Positions 16,903-26,707 are shown, counted from the first letter of the stretch. The stretch is 64,000 nucleotides of DNA from Sphingomonas sp. UBA978 (GCF_002292295.1 NZ_DBBS01000011.1:111162-175161), one strand, 5' to 3'. A program made the numbers and translations. The notes: generated from the sequence alone by a model not told the origin.

Positions 16903-19482
16903 CTACTCCGCCGCCTTCGTCTTCGCCGGCGCCTTCTTCGCCGCGGGTTTCTTCACGGCCGTCGCCTTTGCCGCCGGCTTCTTCGCCGCGGCCTTTTTGG
17001 CCGGTGCCTTCTTCTTTCCCTTCGCCGGTGCCGCCGCCGCGCGATCGTCGATCAGCTGCGCCGCCTCTTCCAGCGTGAGCGCGTCGGGCGTGATCGATTT
17101 CGGCAGGGTCGCATTGGTTTCGCCGTCGGTGACGTACGGGCCGTAGCGCCCCTCCATCAGCCTGATCTCGAGTTCGGTGCGCGGGTGCTTGCCGAGCTCC
17201 TTCAGCGGCGCCCGTGCCGCGCCGCGCGCCGGGCGCCCGCCGCCCGCGGCGGCTTCGGCGAGCTTGACGACGGCGGCGTTCATCCCCGTCTCGAACACGT
17301 CGGCGGTCGATTGCAGCCGGGCATATTTGCCCGCATGCGCCAGATACGGCCCGTAGCGCCCGATCGACGCGGTGATCGGCTCGCCCGTTTCCGGATGCGT
17401 CCCGATCGTCCGCGGCAGGCTGAGCAGCTTGAGCGCCCATGCAAGGTCGAGGTCGCCCGGCAAGTCCTTGGGGATCGACGCACGCTTCGCCTCCTTGCCC
17501 TCGCCGAGCTGGATGTACGGGCCGAACCGCCCCGACTTGCGCTCGACCTCGAGGCCGGTCGCCGGGTCCTTGCCGAGTCCTTCGGGGCCGCTGTCCTCCC
17601 CCTCTTCGCCACCCGGCTGCGCGAAGCGGCGGGTGTATTTGCATTCGGGGTAATTGGAGCAGGCGATGAACGCGCCGAACTTGCCGCCGCGCAGCGCGAG
17701 CTTGCCCGCCTCGCACTTCGGGCACAGCCGCGGGTCGGTGCCGTCGCCCTTGTCGGGAAACAGATAGGGCGCGAGGAACTGGTCCAATTCCGCGGTGATC
17801 GCGGAGGGCTGTTGTTCCATCACCTCGGACGTGCGCGGCTTGAAGTCGCGCCAGAACGCCTCGAGCACCGCCTGCCATTGCGCGCGGCCACCGGAGACGT
17901 CGTCCAGCTCCTCCTCCAGCTCGGCGGTATAGTCGAACCCGACATACTTCTCGAAGAAGCGTTCGAGGAAGGCGGTGACCAGCCGGCCGCTTTCCTCGGC
18001 GAAGAAGCGGTTCTTTTCGACGCGGACGTAATTGCGGTCCTTCAGCGTCTTGATGATCGAGGCATAGGTCGACGGGCGGCCGATGCCGAGCTCTTCCATC
18101 CGCTTGACCAGCGACGCTTCGGAGAAGCGCGGCGGCGGCTGGGTGAAATGCTGTTCGGCGTCGACGCTCTTCTTGGCCGGCGCATCGCCCTCGCGCAGGC
18201 GGGGCAGGCGGCGCGCCTCCTCGTCCTGCGAATCGTCCGACCCTTCCTCGTACAAGGCGAGGAAACCGGGGAAGAGCACGACCTGCCCGGTCGCGCGCAG
18301 CACGTTGCGCCCGGTGCCGTCCGCCATCTCGATCGTCGTCCGCTCCATCCGGGCGGAGGCCATCTGGCTGGCGAGCGCGCGCTTCCAGATCAGCTCGTAC
18401 AATCGGCCGTGGTCGCCCGACCCGGCGCGATCCCTGGAGAAATCGGTGGGACGGATCGCCTCGTGCGCTTCCTGCGCATTCTTCGCCTTGGTCTGATACT
18501 GGCGCGGCGAATCGGGGACGTAGCTCGCATCGTAGCGATTGGCGACCGCCAGCCGGGCGGCCGAGATGGCGCTGCCGTCCATCTGCACGCCGTCGGTCCG
18601 CATATAGGTGATCGCGCCATCTTCGTAGAGACCCTGCGCGATCCGCATCGTGTGATCCGCGGAGAAGCCGAGCTTGCGCGCCGCCTCCTGCTGCAGCGTC
18701 GAGGTGGTGAAGGGCGGCGGTGGGTTGCGCGTCGCCGGCTTGGTCTCGACCGTCTGGACCGAGAAGCGGCCGTCCTCGACCGCGGTCTTCGCCTTCAGCG
18801 CGTCGCCCTCATTGCCGATCGACAGCCGGTCGAGCTTCTTGCCGTCCCATTGCACCAGCCGCGCGACGAAGGGCGTGCCGTCCTGCTCCATCGCGGCGGT
18901 GACCGACCAATATTCCTGCGGGCGGAAGACGTCGATCTCGCGTTCGCGCTGGACGATCAGGCGCAGCGCCACCGACTGGACGCGGCCGGCCGACTTGGCG
19001 CCGGGCAGCTTGCGCCACAGCACCGGCGACAGCGTGAAGCCGACCAGATAATCCAGCGCCCGCCGCGCGCGATAGGCGTCGATCAGGTCGGTATCCAGCT
19101 CGCGCGGGTGCTGCATCGCCGTCGTCACCGCCGCCTTGGTGATCGCGTTGAAGGTCACCCGCTGCACGTCCTTCGGCAACGCCTTGCGATTGCGCAGCAC
19201 CTCCTGCACGTGCCAGCTGATCGCCTCGCCCTCGCGATCCGGATCGGTCGCCAGGATCAGGCGGTCGGCGGTCTTCGACAGGTCGGCGATCGCCTTCAGC
19301 TGCTTGGACTTGTCCGCGTAATTCTCCCACTCCATCGCGAAGCCCTCGTCGGGATTCACCGACCCGTCCCGCGCCGGCAGGTCGCGGACGTGACCGTAGG
19401 AGGCGAGGACGCGGAAGTCCGGGCCGAGGTACTTTTCGATGGTTTTCGCCTTGGCGGGCGATTCGACGATGACGAGCTGCAT
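16903..19482 (-). CDS. topA: DNA topoisomerase I
   Basis: This type IA topoisomerase of 859 residues relaxes negative supercoils. It begins with the Toprim domain (VIVESPAKAKTIEKYL, then ATDPDREGEAISWH), and the catalytic Tyr293 lies in ITYMRTDG. A C-terminal four-cysteine zinc ribbon follows (CPKCEAGKLALRGGKFGAFI, then CSNYPECKY). Further topoisomerase C-terminal repeats follow (GRYGPYLAHAGKYARL, EGRYGPYVTDGE). The tail from about residue 820 is a lysine/alanine/proline-rich segment typical of many high-GC bacteria, likely aiding DNA or polymerase contact. A TTGACA lies upstream at 19539-19544 on this strand but no good -10 follows. Confidence 0.97.
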   Translation of the reverse strand: MQLVIVESPAKAKTIEKYLGPDFRVLASYGHVRDLPARDGSVNPDEGFAMEWENYADKSKQLKAIADLSKTADRLILATDPDREGEAISWHVQEVLRNRKALPKDVQRVTFNAITKAAVTTAMQHPRELDTDLIDAYRARRALDYLVGFTLSPVLWRKLPGAKSAGRVQSVALRLIVQREREIDVFRPQEYWSVTAAMEQDGTPFVARLVQWDGKKLDRLSIGNEGDALKAKTAVEDGRFSVQTVETKPATRNPPPPFTTSTLQQEAARKLGFSADHTMRIAQGLYEDGAITYMRTDGVQMDGSAISAARLAVANRYDASYVPDSPRQYQTKAKNAQEAHEAIRPTDFSRDRAGSGDHGRLYELIWKRALASQMASARMERTTIEMADGTGRNVLRATGQVVLFPGFLALYEEGSDDSQDEEARRLPRLREGDAPAKKSVDAEQHFTQPPPRFSEASLVKRMEELGIGRPSTYASIIKTLKDRNYVRVEKNRFFAEESGRLVTAFLERFFEKYVGFDYTAELEEELDDVSGGRAQWQAVLEAFWRDFKPRTSEVMEQQPSAITAELDQFLAPYLFPDKGDGTDPRLCPKCEAGKLALRGGKFGAFIACSNYPECKYTRRFAQPGGEEGEDSGPEGLGKDPATGLEVERKSGRFGPYIQLGEGKEAKRASIPKDLPGDLDLAWALKLLSLPRTIGTHPETGEPITASIGRYGPYLAHAGKYARLQSTADVFETGMNAAVVKLAEAAAGGGRPARGAARAPLKELGKHPRTELEIRLMEGRYGPYVTDGETNATLPKSITPDALTLEEAAQLIDDRAAAAPAKGKKKAPAKKAAAKKPAAKATAVKKPAAKKAPAKTKAAE

Positions 19483-19622
19483 GGCGGCGGTTAGGGTCCT
19501 TACGTGTACGCGCGAGGGTGGAAAGCCCGACGGGCGGCTGTCAACAATGATGGCAACGGGGGTTGGCCAATGATGTGGGGTGCGACGAGCCGGGTACGCA
19601 AGGCGTGCCGGATGGGGGTGCG

Positions 19623-20267
19623 ATGATCGCCGGATCGCACGATACCGGGCGCGACCGGCAACAGCTGGAACGGCTGACGTTCTTTTCCGACGCGGTCTTT
19701 GCGATCGCGATGACGTTGCTGGTCGTCGAGGTGAAGCTGCCGCACCTGCATCACGCCACCGGCCCCGAACTGGGGCAGGCGCTGTGGAGCCTGCTGCCGA
19801 ACTATATCGGGTTTCTGGTCAGCTTTCTGGTGCTCGGCCGGTTCTGGCTGGTGCATCATGAGGTGATGGGCCTGCTGCGCGCCGCCAACCGGCGGCTGAC
19901 GACGGTCAACCTGCTCCTGTTGCTCGCCGTCGCCTTCATGCCGTTTCCGACCGCGGTCATCAGCGAATATGTCCAGCTGCGCGTCGGCATCGGCTTCTAC
20001 ACCGGCTGGCTGATCGTGCTGGGCCTCGTCAACCGGCAGCTGATCCATAGCATCGTCGCATCGCCCGAGTTGCTCGACGACGGGGTGAGCGTCAAGGACA
20101 TGCGGCCGATCCTGCGGCGCAGCTGGATCTCGATCGCGATCGGGGTCTGCGCGTTCGCGGCCGGCATGGTGACATGGGTCGCGGCGCTGGTCGTGCTGAC
20201 GATCGGCAGCCCGATCATCGCGACGCTGGTCGGACGCCGTGCTGCACGCCAAGATGCGACCGCATAG
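19623..20267 (+). CDS. TMEM175-family (DUF1211) membrane protein
   Basis: The 214-residue protein carries the family signature RLTFFSDAVFAIAMTLLVVE in its first helix, including the conserved FSD motif, and has about six membrane helices (NYIGFLVSFLVLGRFW, LLLLLAVAFMPFPTAV and others). TMEM175 relatives are potassium-permeable channels, so a monovalent cation leak role is plausible but untested for this protein. The ATG at 19623 is preferred. A longer frame starts only at TTG 19563 and would overlap the topA promoter area. Its 3' end is convergent with dprA. Confidence 0.85.
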   Translation: MIAGSHDTGRDRQQLERLTFFSDAVFAIAMTLLVVEVKLPHLHHATGPELGQALWSLLPNYIGFLVSFLVLGRFWLVHHEVMGLLRAANRRLTTVNLLLLLAVAFMPFPTAVISEYVQLRVGIGFYTGWLIVLGLVNRQLIHSIVASPELLDDGVSVKDMRPILRRSWISIAIGVCAFAAGMVTWVAALVVLTIGSPIIATLVGRRAARQDATA

Positions 20268-20273
20268 GACGGC

Positions 20274-21356
20274 CTAGAACGTCAGGCTGACCCGGCCGCC
20301 GGCGTGGCGTTCCAGCCGGCCGGCCAGCTCCAGTTCCAGCAGCACGGTCTGGAGGATCGCCGGGGCGGCGTGGCTCTGGCGGATCAGTTCGTCGACGCCG
20401 ACCGGCACCGGCCCCAGCAGCCCGGTGATCCGCGTCCGGTCGGCATCGCTCGCATCGGCGGCGGGCGGCGGATTGCCATAGGCCGGCGCGGGCGTAAGGA
20501 CGCTGCGCGGGTCGATCGGGCGGAGCTGTTCGAGCACGTCGGCGGCGGTCTGGATCAAGGTCGCGCCCTCGCGGATCAGCAGGTTGCACCCTTGCGCACG
20601 CGGATCAAGCGGACTGCCCGGCACCGCCATCACCTCGCGCCCCGCCTCGGTCGCCAGCCGCGCGGTGATGAGCGAACCCGATCGCGGCGCCGCCTCGACC
20701 ACCACAGTGCCCAGCGCCAGCCCGGCGATGATCCGGTTGCGCGAGGGGAAATGCCGGGCGAGCGGCTGCGTGCCGGGCGGCTGTTCGGCGATCAGTAGTC
20801 CGTCGGCGGCGACCTGTTCCTGCAGCGCGGCGTTTTCGGGCGGGAAGACGACGTCGACGCCGCTGGCGATGACGCCGATCGTCCGCGGCAGGGCGCCGAC
20901 ATGCGCCGCGGTGTCGATGCCGCGGGCAAGGCCGGAGACGATCGTCACTCCCTCCGCCGCCAGATCGTGACCCAGCGTCCGCGCGAAGCGGCAGGCCGCG
21001 GCCGACGCATTGCGCGCGCCGACGATGGCGACGGTCATCGCCCGGGTGAGCGACAGGTCGCCGCGCACGATCAGGGCGGGCGGCGCGGTGTCGAGTTCGG
21101 CGAGCAGCGGCGGGTAATCGGGATCGTCGAGGAACAGGTAGCGCGCGCCGAGCCGCTGCGTCGCCGCCATCTCGCGCGCCACCGCGCCCGCCTCCGCCAG
21201 CCGCGGTGGCGCGCCGCCGCCGCGCCGGGCCAGCGTCGGCAGCATCTCGAGCGCCGCCTCCGCGCTGCCGAAACGGGCGACCAGCTGGCGATAGGTGACG
21301 GGGCCGATCCCGCCGGTGCGGATCAGGCGCAGGCGCGTCGCGTCGCGGTCAGCCAT
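20274..21356 (-). CDS. dprA: DNA-processing protein DprA
   Basis: The 360-residue protein protects incoming single-stranded DNA and loads RecA during natural transformation. It has an N-terminal helix-hairpin-like region (TGGIGPVTYRQLVARFGS), then the Rossmann core with AIVGARNASAAACRFA, TIVSGLARGIDTAAHVGAL, GVIASGVDVVFPPEN and FPSRNRIIAGLA. A C-terminal winged-helix-like domain follows (DELIRQSHAAPAILQTVLLELELAGRL). It overlaps the 3' end of plsY by eight bases, so the pair is probably cotranscribed. Confidence 0.94.
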   Translation of the reverse strand: MADRDATRLRLIRTGGIGPVTYRQLVARFGSAEAALEMLPTLARRGGGAPPRLAEAGAVAREMAATQRLGARYLFLDDPDYPPLLAELDTAPPALIVRGDLSLTRAMTVAIVGARNASAAACRFARTLGHDLAAEGVTIVSGLARGIDTAAHVGALPRTIGVIASGVDVVFPPENAALQEQVAADGLLIAEQPPGTQPLARHFPSRNRIIAGLALGTVVVEAAPRSGSLITARLATEAGREVMAVPGSPLDPRAQGCNLLIREGATLIQTAADVLEQLRPIDPRSVLTPAPAYGNPPPAADASDADRTRITGLLGPVPVGVDELIRQSHAAPAILQTVLLELELAGRLERHAGGRVSLTF

Positions 21357-21993
21357 CCGGCAGGGCGTCCGCGTCGGCGGAATCCCCGCTGTCCTTCGCG
21401 CCGCCGATGCGCGGTTCGGTGCCGTTCGCCAGCCGCTCGATATTGTCGCGATGCTTCCACAGCACGATCGCCGCCAGCGCGAGCACCAGCATGACGAGGT
21501 CGAACCGCCCGAACAGCGCGCCGCTGACCGGGGCGCTGACCGCCGCCGCCATGCCCGCGACCGAGGAGATGCGCACGCCGGCGAGCAGGCCGATCCAGAC
21601 CAGCGCATAGACGAGGCCCATCGGCCAGTGCAGCGCGAGGACGATCCCCATCATCGTCGCGACGCCCTTGCCGCCCCGGAAGCGCAGCCAGACCGGATAG
21701 CAATGGCCGACGAACGCCGCCGCCGCCGCGATCATGCCGTCGCCGGGGAACAGCCACTCGGCCAGCCACACCGCCGCGGCCCCTTTCAGCAGGTCGAGCA
21801 GCAGCGTCGCCGCCGCCAGCCCCTTGCGTCCGGTCCGCAGCACGTTGGTCGCGCCGATATTGCCCGACCCGATGCTGCGCAGGTCGCCCGCGCCGGCGAC
21901 GCGCGTCAGGATCACCCCGAACGGGATCGAGCCCAGCAGATAGCCGAGCAGCAGCGCACACGTCGGTGCGATCCAGAGAATCTCGGTCTGCAA
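21349..21993 (-). CDS. plsY: Glycerol-3-phosphate acyltransferase PlsY
   Basis: This membrane enzyme moves an acyl group from acyl-phosphate to glycerol-3-phosphate, the first step of phospholipid synthesis. Signatures are LLGSIPFGVILTR, GSGNIGATNVLRTG and RFRGGKGVATMMG, with about five to six helices. The only sensible start is TTG 21993, supported by GGAAGGGG six bases upstream. The C-terminal tail after residue 185 is polar and longer than in many homologs. It forms a two-gene unit with dprA. Confidence 0.93.
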   Translation of the reverse strand: MQTEILWIAPTCALLLGYLLGSIPFGVILTRVAGAGDLRSIGSGNIGATNVLRTGRKGLAAATLLLDLLKGAAAVWLAEWLFPGDGMIAAAAAFVGHCYPVWLRFRGGKGVATMMGIVLALHWPMGLVYALVWIGLLAGVRISSVAGMAAAVSAPVSGALFGRFDLVMLVLALAAIVLWKHRDNIERLANGTEPRIGGAKDSGDSADADALPDG

Positions 21994-22122
21994 GCCAGCC
22001 CCTTCCGCAGCACACCATAGCGGGTTCGATACGGCTGCGCCAATGCCCGTGCAGCAACTTCGGTCAAGATCGCCGCATCATCGACGGTGGACAACACACA
22101 TGCGCGGACTAGAGCCGACACG

Positions 22123-22917
22123 ATGGAAGCAAGCCCGATCCTGTTCTTCGATTCGGGCGTCGGCGGCCTGTCGGTCGTCGCGCCGACGCAGGCGCTGATG
22201 CCCGCCGCGCTGATCGTCTACGTCGCCGATTCCGCCGGCTTCCCCTACGGGACCAGAAGCGAGGCGGAGATCGCCGCGCGGGTGCCGGCGCTGCTCGGCC
22301 GGCTGGTCGAGCGTTTCGCCCCGCGGCTCGTGGTGATCGCGTGCAATACCGCCTCCACCATCGCGCTGCCGGCGGTGCGCGCCGCGCTCGACGTGCCGGT
22401 GGTCGGCACGGTGCCGGCGATCAAGCCCGCCGCGCAGGCCAGCCGCAGCCGCGTGATCGGCGTGCTGGGGACGGAGGCGACGGTGCGCCAATCCTATGTC
22501 GACGATCTGGCGCAGCGCTTCGCGGGGGATTGCACCGTGCTGCGCCACGGTTCGGCCGAACTGGTGCAGCTGGCCGAGGCGACGCTCGCCGGGCGCCCTG
22601 CTGATCCCGCCCGCTACCGTGCGGTACTGGCGGGGCTGTTCGACCAGCCGGGCGGCGACCGGATCGACGTGATCGTCAACGCCTGCACCCATTTCCCGCT
22701 GGTCGAGGCGGAACTCGCCGCCGCCGCGCCGCCCGGCATGCGCTTCGTCGATGGCGGCCCGGGGATCTCGCGCCGAATCGCCTTCCTGACGCAAGGGCAG
22801 GACTGGCCGGCCGGCGCGCCGCGCCATCGCGCGGTGTTCACCCGGCTGGGGGATGCGGAGCGCGCGCTCGTCCCGGCGCTGGCCCGCTACGGAATCGATA
22901 CGCTGGAGGCGCTGTAA
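22123..22917 (+). CDS. murI: Glutamate racemase
   Basis: The 264-residue enzyme makes D-glutamate for peptidoglycan using two catalytic cysteines. One lies in VVIACNTASTIALP and the other in VNACTHFPLVE, and the N-terminal FFDSGVGGLSVV and AFPYG-type (AGFPYGTRSE) loops are present. ATG 22123 is chosen; an upstream in-frame GTG at 22087 would add 12 unconserved residues. The gene is divergent from plsY. Confidence 0.95.
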   Translation: MEASPILFFDSGVGGLSVVAPTQALMPAALIVYVADSAGFPYGTRSEAEIAARVPALLGRLVERFAPRLVVIACNTASTIALPAVRAALDVPVVGTVPAIKPAAQASRSRVIGVLGTEATVRQSYVDDLAQRFAGDCTVLRHGSAELVQLAEATLAGRPADPARYRAVLAGLFDQPGGDRIDVIVNACTHFPLVEAELAAAAPPGMRFVDGGPGISRRIAFLTQGQDWPAGAPRHRAVFTRLGDAERALVPALARYGIDTLEAL

Positions 22918-23033
22918 GCGTTTGGCCTGCGGGCAATGCGGGCGGGGTGGGACAAAATGCCCAAGCCGATCGATCACCCTGAGGACTTTTATCCACTGGC
23001 AAGCGGTCGCCCGCGCAGTTACATGGCGTTTCC

Positions 23034-24275
23034 ATGAGCAGCGACGGCACGGACGTGCGCGTGGATTATACGCGTGTCTTCACCCAGGCGATCGATCGCC
23101 TCCATGCCGAAGGCCGGTACCGGGTCTTCATCGACATCCTCCGCAACAAGGGGATGTTTCCCAACGCGCGCTGCTTCGCCGGGCATAACGGGCCCAAGCC
23201 GATCACCGTCTGGTGTTCCAACGATTATCTCGCGATGGGCCAGCATCCCAAGGTGATCGAGGCGATGGAAAAGGCGCTGCACGACGTCGGCGCCGGCTCC
23301 GGCGGCACCCGCAACATCGGCGGCAACACGCATTACCATATCGATCTGGAGCACGAGCTCGCCGACCTGCACGGCAAGGAATCGGCGTTGCTGTTTACCA
23401 GCGGCTACGTCTCGAACGAGGCGACGCTGTCGACGCTCGCCAAGATCCTGCCCGGCTGCGTGATCTTCTCCGACGAACTCAACCATGCCTCGATGATCGC
23501 GGGGATCCGCAACGCGGGCTGCGAGAAGCGCATCTTCCGCCACAACGACCTTGCGCACCTCGAGGAACTGCTCGCCGACGAGGACCCGTCGGTGCCGAAG
23601 CTGATCGCGTTCGAGAGCGTCTATTCGATGGAGGCCGACGTCGCGCCGATCGTCGCGATCTGCGACCTCGCCGACAAATACAATGCGCTGACCTATCTCG
23701 ACGAAGTCCATGCGGTCGGCATGTACGGCGCGCGGGGCGGCGGCATTTCCGAACAGGAAGGCGTCGCGCACCGGCTGACGATCATCGAGGGGACGCTGGG
23801 CAAGGCGTTCGGCGTGATGGGCGGTTATATCGCTGCCGACCAGACGATCGTCGACGTCATCCGCAGCTACGCGCCGGGCTTCATCTTCACGACCTCGCTG
23901 TCGCCGGTGCTGGTCGCCGGCGTGCTGGCGAGCGTCCGCCACCTGAAGGCGTCGAGCGTCGAGCGCGAGGGGCAGCAGGCGTCGGCGACGTTGCTCAAGA
24001 CGATGCTGGACGAGGCCGGCCTGCCGGTGATGCTGGGCGAGACGCATATCGTCCCGATCCTGGTCGGCGACCCGGTAAAGGCGAAGCGGATTAGCGACAT
24101 CCTGCTCGCCGAATACGGCGTCTACGTCCAGCCGATCAATTATCCCACGGTGCCGCGCGGCACCGAGCGACTGCGCTTCACGCCGGGGCCGAGCCATACG
24201 CCAGCGATGATGCGCGAGCTGACCGATGCGCTGGTCGAGATCTGGAGCCGGCTGGAACTGCGCAAGGCCGCCTGA
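23034..24275 (+). CDS. hemA: 5-aminolevulinate synthase (C4 pathway)
   Basis: This PLP enzyme of 413 residues condenses glycine and succinyl-CoA, the alphaproteobacterial entry to heme. The PLP lysine is Lys257 in EGTLGKAFGVMGGY. Other signatures are WCSNDYLAMGQHP, GAGSGGTRNIGGNTHYH and LDEVHAVGMYG. Using the C4 route is one of the clearest taxonomic pointers in the window. The 116 bases upstream show no recognisable Fur or FnrL box. The stop lies inside a 7-base-stem hairpin shared with the convergent gene. Confidence 0.97.
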   Translation: MSSDGTDVRVDYTRVFTQAIDRLHAEGRYRVFIDILRNKGMFPNARCFAGHNGPKPITVWCSNDYLAMGQHPKVIEAMEKALHDVGAGSGGTRNIGGNTHYHIDLEHELADLHGKESALLFTSGYVSNEATLSTLAKILPGCVIFSDELNHASMIAGIRNAGCEKRIFRHNDLAHLEELLADEDPSVPKLIAFESVYSMEADVAPIVAICDLADKYNALTYLDEVHAVGMYGARGGGISEQEGVAHRLTIIEGTLGKAFGVMGGYIAADQTIVDVIRSYAPGFIFTTSLSPVLVAGVLASVRHLKASSVEREGQQASATLLKTMLDEAGLPVMLGETHIVPILVGDPVKAKRISDILLAEYGVYVQPINYPTVPRGTERLRFTPGPSHTPAMMRELTDALVEIWSRLELRKAA

Positions 24276-24287
24276 CCGGATCAGGCG
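24269..24287. terminator. Possible two-way hairpin between hemA and the DUF3429 gene
   Basis: CGCCTGA (24269-24275) and TCAGGCG (24281-24287) form a 7-base stem with a 5-base loop exactly across the two convergent stop codons. No T-run follows on either side, so any terminator activity would be weak or Rho-assisted. Confidence 0.3.
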
Positions 24288-24793
24288 ACGGCGGATAGTC
24301 CGCAGAGGATGCCCGACAGGATCGTCAGGCCGCCGAGGCCGATCGACAGCGGGATGCGCAGCGCCATCCAGCCGTCCGGCGCGATCCCGCCATCGGTCAG
24401 GCGGCGATCGATCAGCAGCGTCATGATGACCGCCGATCCCAGCAGCACCAGCGCCCAGTGCATCGCGACGATATGGCCGATCGACAGCAGGATCAGGCCG
24501 GCACCGAACAGCGACGGCACCACCGCCCAGCTGGCGATATGGCCCTGGCCCCAGGCGGCATGCTCGGTCGTCCGCATCGCGAACCCCCACCAGATACCGC
24601 CGAGGAAGCTGAGGATCAGCGTCGCATAGCCGAAGGCGAAGAACGGGCCGACATCGCTGGGGCCGCCGAAGAAGCAGGTGGCGACTGCCGCGATCTGCGG
24701 CAGCAGCCCGGCATAACCGAGGATCAGGGGCGATTCGCCGACGCTGCCGGCCACCTTGCGCAGCGCGGGATCGGTCATGGACGCGGGCCGCAT
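24281..24793 (-). CDS. DUF3429 membrane protein
   Basis: The product of up to 170 residues has about five helices and the DUF3429 pattern: LGYAGLLPQIAAVA at the start, then LILSFLGGIWWGFAMR and GFIAPD-like (GGIAPDGWMALRIPLS) near the end. The family has no established function. Starts at ATG 24793 and ATG 24778 are both possible and neither has a strong ribosome binding site. The shorter form (165 residues) loses nothing conserved. It is convergent with hemA. Confidence 0.8.
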   Translation of the reverse strand: MRPASMTDPALRKVAGSVGESPLILGYAGLLPQIAAVATCFFGGPSDVGPFFAFGYATLILSFLGGIWWGFAMRTTEHAAWGQGHIASWAVVPSLFGAGLILLSIGHIVAMHWALVLLGSAVIMTLLIDRRLTDGGIAPDGWMALRIPLSIGLGGLTILSGILCGLSAVA

Positions 24794-24954
24794 CGGTGCG
24801 GGGAAGGGGGCGGCATCGGCTTATCCTAGGTTTACTCGCGTGCCGGTCCAAGCGCGCGAGCGCCCCGGAGCGTTCCGCCCGAAAGTGTGGCAATTGCGGC
24901 CGCGGATCGCTAAGGCGCGCTGCATCCCCTCCTCCTGCCCGTAGGGACGCCCGC

Positions 24955-25389
24955 TTGCGCATCGCCTTTGCCTCCGATCACGCCGCCGTCGCGCTCAAGG
25001 CGCTGCTGGTCGACCATGCCGCCGGTCTGGGGCACGAGACGATCGATCTGGGGCCGGAAACGGACGCGCGCGTCGATTATCCCGATTTCGGCTACAGGCT
25101 CGCCGATGCGATCGCGGCGGGCGCGGCCGACGCTGGCGTCGCGCTCTGCGGCTCCGGCATCGGCATCTCGATCGCGGTCAACCGCCAACCCGCATGCCGC
25201 TGCGCGCTCGTGTCCGAGCCCCTGTCCGCCGCGCTGGCGCGCAACCACAACGACGCCAATGTCGTCGCGATGGGCGCGCGCGTGATCGGCCCCGATCTCG
25301 CCAAGGCCTGTCTCGAAGCCTTCCTCGCCGCCCCGTTCGAGGGTGGCCGTCACCAGAACCGCGTCGACAAACTGTCGCGAAAGGACTGA
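24955..25389 (+). CDS. rpiB: Ribose-5-phosphate isomerase B
   Basis: The 144-residue RpiB/LacAB-family sugar isomerase interconverts ribose-5- and ribulose-5-phosphate. Conserved segments are IAFASDHAAVALK at the N-terminus, ALCGSGIGISIAVNR with the catalytic Cys in the GxCGSGxG loop, and NHNDANVVAMGARVIG. TTG 24955 is the best start, since AGGGA lies about eight bases upstream and the protein then begins directly with the conserved strand. glyA follows after four bases, so the two are an operon. Confidence 0.93.
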   Translation: MRIAFASDHAAVALKALLVDHAAGLGHETIDLGPETDARVDYPDFGYRLADAIAAGAADAGVALCGSGIGISIAVNRQPACRCALVSEPLSAALARNHNDANVVAMGARVIGPDLAKACLEAFLAAPFEGGRHQNRVDKLSRKD

Positions 25390-25393
25390 TCCC

Positions 25394-26704
25394 ATGAGCA
25401 CCCAGCCCAACGATTTCAGCGATATCCGCCCCGACGGCTTCTTCAGCCAGGCCCTTGCCGACGCCGATCCCGCGATCTTCGCCGGGATCGCCCACGAACT
25501 GGAGCGCGAACAGACGCAGATCGAACTGATCGCGTCCGAGAATATCGTGTCCAAGGCGGTGCTGGAGGCGCAGGGGTCGGTCTTCACCAACAAATATGCC
25601 GAAGGCTATCCGGGAAAGCGCTATTACCAGGGCTGCGCGCCGTCCGACGAGGTCGAGACGCTGGCGATCGAGCGCGCCAAGCAGATCTTCGGCTGCGGCT
25701 TCGTCAACGTCCAGCCGCATTCGGGCGCGCAGGCGAACGGCGCGGTGATGCTGGCGCTGGTCAAGCCGGGCGAGACGATCCTCGGCATGAGCCTCGATGC
25801 CGGCGGTCACCTGACCCATGGCGCGCGCGCGGCGATGTCGGGCAAGTGGTTCAACGCGATCCAATATGGCGTCGATGCGACCACCCACCTGATCGACTAT
25901 GACGAGGTCGAGCGGCTCGCGGTCGAGCATAATCCGAAGCTCATCATCGCCGGCGGCAGCGCCTATCCGCGCGTCATCGACTTCGCCCGCTTCCGCGCCA
26001 TCGCCGACAAGGTCGGTGCCTATTTCATGGTCGACATGGCGCATTTCGCCGGCATCGTCGCCGCCGGCCTGCACCCGACGCCGTTCGGCCATGCGCATGT
26101 CGTCACCACCACGACGCACAAGACGCTGCGCGGCCCGCGCGGCGGCATGATCCTGACCAATGACGAGGCGCTGGCCAAGAAGTTCAACTCGGCGGTCTTC
26201 CCCGGCCTGCAGGGCGGTCCGCTGATGCACGTCATCGCCGCCAAGGCGGTCGCGTTCGGCGAGGCGTTGCAGCCCGGCTACAAGAGCTACATCGCCGCGG
26301 TGGTGGAGAATGCCAAGGTGCTCGCCGCGACGCTCAAGGAGCGCGGCTCCGACGTCGTGTCGGGCGGCACCGACACGCATCTGGCGCTGATCGACCTCAC
26401 GCCGCTGGGCATCACCGGCCGCGACGCCGACGAGGCGCTGGAGCGGGCCGGTATCACCTGCAACAAGAACGGCATCCCCAACGACCCGCTGCCGCCGGTC
26501 AAGACCAGCGGCATTCGCGTCGGCTCGCCCGCCGGCACGACGCGCGGGTTCGGCCCCGCCGAGTTCCGCGAGATCGGCCATATGGTCGCCGACGTGCTCG
26601 ACGGTCTGGCGAAGAAGGGCGAACACGGGGACCCGGAGGTCGAGGCGAACGTTCGGACCCGCGTGCGTGCCCTGTGCGCGCGCTTCCCCATCTACCAAGG
26701 ATAA
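25394..26704 (+). CDS. glyA: Serine hydroxymethyltransferase
   Basis: This PLP enzyme of 436 residues converts serine and tetrahydrofolate to glycine and 5,10-methylene-tetrahydrofolate. The PLP lysine is Lys243 in TTTTHKTLRGPRGG. Other signatures are LIASENIVSKAVLEA, YPGKRYYQGC and NVQPHSGAQAN. It follows rpiB closely and is itself followed after three bases by a small gene and then nrdR. This could make the rpiB-glyA-small gene-nrdR-methyltransferase run one transcript linking one-carbon and nucleotide metabolism. Confidence 0.97.
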   Translation: MSTQPNDFSDIRPDGFFSQALADADPAIFAGIAHELEREQTQIELIASENIVSKAVLEAQGSVFTNKYAEGYPGKRYYQGCAPSDEVETLAIERAKQIFGCGFVNVQPHSGAQANGAVMLALVKPGETILGMSLDAGGHLTHGARAAMSGKWFNAIQYGVDATTHLIDYDEVERLAVEHNPKLIIAGGSAYPRVIDFARFRAIADKVGAYFMVDMAHFAGIVAAGLHPTPFGHAHVVTTTTHKTLRGPRGGMILTNDEALAKKFNSAVFPGLQGGPLMHVIAAKAVAFGEALQPGYKSYIAAVVENAKVLAATLKERGSDVVSGGTDTHLALIDLTPLGITGRDADEALERAGITCNKNGIPNDPLPPVKTSGIRVGSPAGTTRGFGPAEFREIGHMVADVLDGLAKKGEHGDPEVEANVRTRVRALCARFPIYQG

Positions 26705-26707
26705 GCC

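Noticed and set aside
17185..19494. Open frame of about 770 codons antisense to topA
   Set aside because: topA is unmistakable on the other strand; the antisense translation has no domain pattern and reflects GC-skewed third positions.
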